Of a stretch of DNA of 64,000 nucleotides, positions 61,183 through 64,000 are shown one piece after another; position 1 is the stretch's first letter; every line of letters begins with the position of its first letter. A program made the position numbers and the translations under genes. The stretch covers positions 24,111 to 88,110 of the forward strand of contig JAWSVC010000005.1 in NCBI GenBank assembly GCA_033852075.1, given 5' to 3'. The DNA is from QZLE01 sp033852075 (GTDB taxonomy: Bacteria; Pseudomonadota; Gammaproteobacteria; QZLD01). The notes under the pieces were generated by a model. That model did no database searches. It was not told the DNA's origin and saw nothing but the letters and a program-made list of their open reading frames with translations.

Positions 61183-61572
61183 ATGAAATATAACAGCGTA
61201 TGGGATGCAATAGAAGATGACCCGTTGAAAGCTGAAGATATGAAGCTTAGATCTTTTTTGATGATGGTAATTAAGCAAAGTATTCAAGATGAAAAGATAA
61301 ATTATGAGCAAGCTGCAGATATACTGGGTATTTCCCAAGATAGGATTGATTCTCTTGTGCAAGGGAAAATAAATGAGTTTACTCTTGAGGTTTTATTGGA
61401 ACTTGCCAAAAAGCTTCAGTTGGATTTTTTTATTCCCAATAAAGAAACCATTCAGGCTATGCGAGATGCGCAAGCAGGTGAAGTTGAAACTTTTGATACG
61501 GTGGATGATCTGTTTACTGATGCAGGATTAACTTTGAAGAAAAGCCTAACAGGCTTTCAAAAAATGAAGTAA
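61183..61572 (+). CDS. Chimeric antitoxin-like protein: XRE helix-turn-helix plus RelB/DinJ-like tail
   Basis: A 129-residue protein with two recognisable parts. Residues 1-80 (SVWDAIEDDPLKAEDMKLRS..., then NYEQAADILGISQDRIDSLVQG) form the helix-turn-helix of HigA2/XRE-type antitoxins. Residues 83-113 (FIPNKETIQAMRDAQAGEVE then TFDTVDDLFTDAG) match the C-terminal toxin-embracing region of RelB/DinJ antitoxins. Neither a RelE/YafQ nor a HigB toxin gene lies beside it. It is 19 bp downstream of mazF and likely in the same transcript. It may be a fusion relic or a third component. Confidence 0.75.
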   Translation: MKYNSVWDAIEDDPLKAEDMKLRSFLMMVIKQSIQDEKINYEQAADILGISQDRIDSLVQGKINEFTLEVLLELAKKLQLDFFIPNKETIQAMRDAQAGEVETFDTVDDLFTDAGLTLKKSLTGFQKMK

Positions 61573-61906
61573 AAAAATAGGATCGAGTTATGCTGTCGGA
61601 CGTAAATATAAAAGCAACTTTTTGTATTCAACGTGGCCAAATAATTTACACTAGATTGTAGTCGTAAGGGTTATAATGCAGAATGATAAGAGGAAAATCA
61701 TGAGTCTCGAGGTTAATGGGATATGGATTTAGTCGGATTGAAATTGAAAGAAACTATTAATTCGACTAAGAGAACTCAAAAGAAAGTCGCATCTGTTCTA
61801 GCTCAACTTGAAAGTTGAATATCAGATAGCATTATTTCTAAATGGAAAAATGGATTTTGCGAATCAGGCAAAGGACATATACGTTATGGGTATAAGGGAA
61901 TACTAA
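61573..61906. other. 334-bp gap before the phosphodiester-glycosidase gene
   Basis: It holds a TATAAT hexamer at 61672-61677 without a convincing -35, and the broken XRE gene listed separately. No intact gene is seen. Confidence 0.5.
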
Positions 61907-61926
61907 ATGAATATTTTACCTCTTGA
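61723..61926 (+). pseudogene. Broken XRE-type repressor gene with in-frame TGA
   Basis: ATG 61723 opens a frame reading MDLVGLKLKETINSTKRTQK then KVASVLAQLES, a TGA at 61816-61818, then ISDSIISKWKNGFCESGKGH in the same frame, to a second TGA at 61924. The joined peptide has the spacing of an XRE helix-turn-helix, TQKKVA...ISKWKNG, with the stop falling inside the turn. The tail overlaps the start of the next gene. It is probably a decayed regulator. Confidence 0.5.
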
Positions 61927-62767
61927 AATTGATGGAACTCCAAAGTTTTGGCAAACAATTAATACAGCAATTACTTCATCAAAAATGGGTCTTTTTTCAG
62001 ATAATGGTCTTATTTATGTTGCTATGAGTGATAAATCTAAGATGGTTCCGTTCATTAGGAAAAAAGAAGAGCTATTCAGCGCGACAATAAATTCTTACGC
62101 AAAGAAATTTCGAGTCATTATCAATGGACAATTTTACGGTGTTTCAAAGTCAGGTATTTTAGATGCGCTTATCGGCAATGACCCAGTTGACCCTAAACAT
62201 ACAACTCCGGAAGGAAGAGTTATTAATAATGGTAAGTTAATCGGCGGAAGAGATACACCATTAATGTTTCATATTGAAAATAATTGGAAAGGATCCCCTG
62301 CCTATAAATTTGGTTTTGGTGCAGCACCACTAAAATCTAATTCTGCTGTTGGTGGATGTGGTCCAGTTATTATCAACAATCTTCCATACGGGGAAGTGAA
62401 TAAATATTCAAAAAAAGTTGCAGGTAAAATTCAAGGAGAACCTTCCGCAAAGAATAAGCCGTTTTTAACTCAAAGAAGTAACAGTACTTTTTCTGCTTAT
62501 TTAAAAAGGCCGCCTTATACAGGCAAAACTTTAATTGCGCACTCTTCTTTGCGAAATACTCTCTTAACTTTGGTTTTGCCTCACGGAGCTACTGGAATAA
62601 CATTACCTGCGGTGCGTGATAAGTTAAAAAATGCGGGATTTAATAATGCTGTGTTTTTGGATGGAAGTGATTCTTCTCTTTTAGTCGTTAATGGCAACTA
62701 TATCGCAAGTCCTGGACCAGATAAAAATGAAACAAATGTCGTAGGAATTGGCTTCGAGGTGTTGTGA
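61907..62767 (+). CDS. Phosphodiester glycosidase (NAGPA/DUF2233) domain protein
   Basis: A 286-residue protein with the motifs of the NAGPA/DUF2233 fold: VIINGQFYG (71-78, for the usual NGGFF), VGGCGPVIINN (148-158) and FLDGSDSSLLVVNG (250-263, for LDGGGSS). Family members cleave phosphodiester-linked sugars or act on cell-wall glycans, usually outside the cell, but no signal peptide is visible here, so a cytosolic substrate is possible. AGGGA precedes the ATG. The next gene starts 1 bp after its stop, so the two form a unit. Confidence 0.65.
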   Translation: MNILPLEIDGTPKFWQTINTAITSSKMGLFSDNGLIYVAMSDKSKMVPFIRKKEELFSATINSYAKKFRVIINGQFYGVSKSGILDALIGNDPVDPKHTTPEGRVINNGKLIGGRDTPLMFHIENNWKGSPAYKFGFGAAPLKSNSAVGGCGPVIINNLPYGEVNKYSKKVAGKIQGEPSAKNKPFLTQRSNSTFSAYLKRPPYTGKTLIAHSSLRNTLLTLVLPHGATGITLPAVRDKLKNAGFNNAVFLDGSDSSLLVVNGNYIASPGPDKNETNVVGIGFEVL

Positions 62768-62768
62768 C

Positions 62769-63236
62769 GTGAGAAAGATAATATTTTTTATAGTAATATC
62801 GCTTTACTCTATCTTGCTATTATTCTCCTGCTCAAAAATTTTTCTTGTTGGTGGCAGTGATGTTATAGAATTCGTTTATTCTATGCCTCTAATAGCAAAA
62901 TTGATATCCATACTGCTTGTGTATATATGTGGTTACTTCTCATTTTTCTGGCCAAATAATGGCAAAATATTAAAGGCAGTGTTTGCGGTCGCGTTTTTAT
63001 TATCCATTATTTCTTCTCAGTCAGTTGTTTATTCCGGCAAAAGAAACGTTGTTGAATATTACGTTTTTGGGATATCTTTAGACAGTTTTGCTATTGATCC
63101 TACTGGTGGTGATAGTTTATCAACAAGACAAAACAATCCCTTTATAACGAAAGTTTTTTATAAAAATGAATCTGTATCATTCATTTCACTTTTGTATCCC
63201 TTCCAGATTGATTTAAGTGGAATTGAAAAATATTAG
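62769..63236 (+). CDS. Small membrane protein paired with the glycosidase-domain gene
   Basis: A 155-residue protein with three hydrophobic segments (about residues 4-21, 41-61 and 69-86) and a polar C-terminal 65 residues. The GTG start is chosen because GAGGTG lies seven bases ahead and the gene then begins 1 bp after the previous stop. No family is recognised. The FSCSK around Cys 21 looks a little like a lipobox, but the sequence before it is not standard. Confidence 0.6.
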   Translation: MRKIIFFIVISLYSILLLFSCSKIFLVGGSDVIEFVYSMPLIAKLISILLVYICGYFSFFWPNNGKILKAVFAVAFLLSIISSQSVVYSGKRNVVEYYVFGISLDSFAIDPTGGDSLSTRQNNPFITKVFYKNESVSFISLLYPFQIDLSGIEKY

Positions 63237-63300
63237 TGGTTCATTAGTATCATTACGGTTCGAGAGAGATTATTGGTTACAATTGGGTTAGTGAAAAGCT

Positions 63301-63930
63301 GTGGTTACTGAAATGGAAGTATTGCAAGGTGTAATAGTTGGGAAACATAAACATGGAATTGATTTTGAAAAGATCTTAAATGAGTGGATTGAATGTACTA
63401 AAAGATATGTGGATTTTTGGGATGGAGACGATTTGCCCTATTGGTACAACGAAAGAGCAAATGTAAGCGTTCTGGCTGGTGCTGCATGGAGAGCTGGTTT
63501 TATAGCGCTTGAAGAATATCAAATCGTTAAAGAATCAAGTGAGAAAGAATGTAAAACAGGAAGAAACGATTTGTATTTATCCGACAGGGAAAATGATATT
63601 TATATTGAAGCAAAAGTTTTATTTCCTGAAATAGATTCATTAAATATTTTTGCTCAAAGTGGTGCCGTAAAAGAAAAACGCGATCAAGCAGTTAGTGATG
63701 CAAGTAAAATTAAGGATGAGTCAAATCTAGTTGGAGCAGTATTTGTAGTTCCGTATCTGAATGATAAATCGAATTCAGAAAACCGAATATGTAGCTTTAT
63801 TGCAGAAATTGAAAAATATGATGTCCCAATAAAGGCATGGTGCTTTTCAAAAGAATGGCAAAAAGCAAAGAGTCATAATGATCGGCATTATCCTGGAGTG
63901 GCTTTATTATTGGATATGCCAAAAAATTAA
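63301..63930 (+). CDS. Protein with PD-(D/E)XK-like nuclease signature
   Basis: A 209-residue cytosolic protein, family not recognised. KTGRNDLYLSDRENDIYIEAKV places Asp 90 and Glu 103-x-Lys 105 at the spacing and in the beta-hairpin setting of PD-(D/E)XK nucleases, preceded by a helix (AAWRAGFIALEEYQIVKES) and followed by an alternating alpha/beta region (SNLVGAVFVVPYLND). This could be a restriction-like nuclease or a catalytically idle relative. The start is uncertain: GTG 63301 or ATG 63313, neither with a good ribosome site. Confidence 0.5.
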   Translation: MVTEMEVLQGVIVGKHKHGIDFEKILNEWIECTKRYVDFWDGDDLPYWYNERANVSVLAGAAWRAGFIALEEYQIVKESSEKECKTGRNDLYLSDRENDIYIEAKVLFPEIDSLNIFAQSGAVKEKRDQAVSDASKIKDESNLVGAVFVVPYLNDKSNSENRICSFIAEIEKYDVPIKAWCFSKEWQKAKSHNDRHYPGVALLLDMPKN

Positions 63931-63944
63931 CGAAAGACAGTGCT

Positions 63945-64000
63945 ATGTATGAAACACTGAAAATGCCGACGTATAACGAAGGGGTCACCCATATGGTGCC
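63945..64000 (+). CDS. Start of an unidentified gene running off the window
   Basis: ATG 63945 opens a frame reading MYETLKMPTYNEGVTHMV to the window edge, 15 bp after the preceding stop. It is too short to identify. A leftward frame also runs through this stretch, so even the strand is not secure. Confidence 0.3.
   Translation, partial: MYETLKMPTYNEGVTHMV

Noticed and set aside
61816..61818. TGA as selenocysteine or programmed readthrough in the XRE gene
   Set aside because: There is no SECIS-like hairpin after it, no reason for selenium in a helix-turn-helix, and decay is common in this island.
1..64000. CRISPR array, rRNA operon, complete insertion sequence or prophage
   Set aside because: No regular repeat-spacer pattern, no rRNA sequence, no transposase or integrase and no phage structural gene was seen on either strand.

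Overview
The window is a stretch of an AT-rich gammaproteobacterial chromosome, probably close to the replication origin. It opens with the last codons of dnaN followed by recF and gyrB, the classical dnaA-dnaN-recF-gyrB order, and two ParB-binding (parS-like) 16-mers lie inside recF. Protein families and synteny (glnLG, ntrYX behind def-fmt-rsmB, LysM-dprA-smg-tsaC, ampD-ampE, hisBHAFIE, ubiK) fit Gammaproteobacteria. I cannot name the genus.

Bases 1-55,700 are mostly core genome. From left to right: replication genes; a secreted DUF4124 protein; argS with a SPOR-domain protein; aroQ-accB-accC and tRNA-Arg(CCG); a hydrolase; the nitrogen two-component pair glnL-glnG; a TetR-controlled RND efflux operon with a 28-bp palindromic operator; a secreted protein of unknown function with a Gly-His tail; a long leftward block def-fmt-rsmB-DUF4390-ntrY-ntrX-hypothetical; LysM protein, dprA, smg, a zinc-ribbon protein and tsaC; a leftward dgkA-pfkB kinase-ampD-ampE group; trkA-trkH potassium uptake; an LpxL-type acyltransferase; a tryptophan-rich repeat protein; dtd and hisBHAFIE; a lytic transglycosylase gene interrupted by one in-frame stop; a lipidated MsrA-MsrB fusion; two possible PilZ proteins; an orphan GcvH; ubiK; a cyclase-family hydrolase and a ketopantoate reductase.

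Bases 55,700-64,000 are an accessory island with long non-coding gaps, dispersed palindromes and gene debris. It sits where comM (yifB) often follows ubiK. A 50-residue comM relic remains, fused in frame to the C-terminal part of a HigA-type antitoxin. Then come a subtilase plus AAA ATPase pair matching the IetAS antiphage system, a mazE-mazF pair with a third gene that looks like an XRE antitoxin joined to a RelB/DinJ-type tail, a broken XRE repressor gene, a phosphodiester-glycosidase-domain protein paired with a small membrane protein, and a protein with a PD-(D/E)XK-like signature.

The intergenic space carries at least three palindromic repeat families. One is a roughly 120-bp long-hairpin element in four or five diverged copies. 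Its inner stem is kept by paired base changes, so the fold, not the sequence, appears to be what is conserved. No CRISPR array, rRNA or complete insertion sequence was seen.
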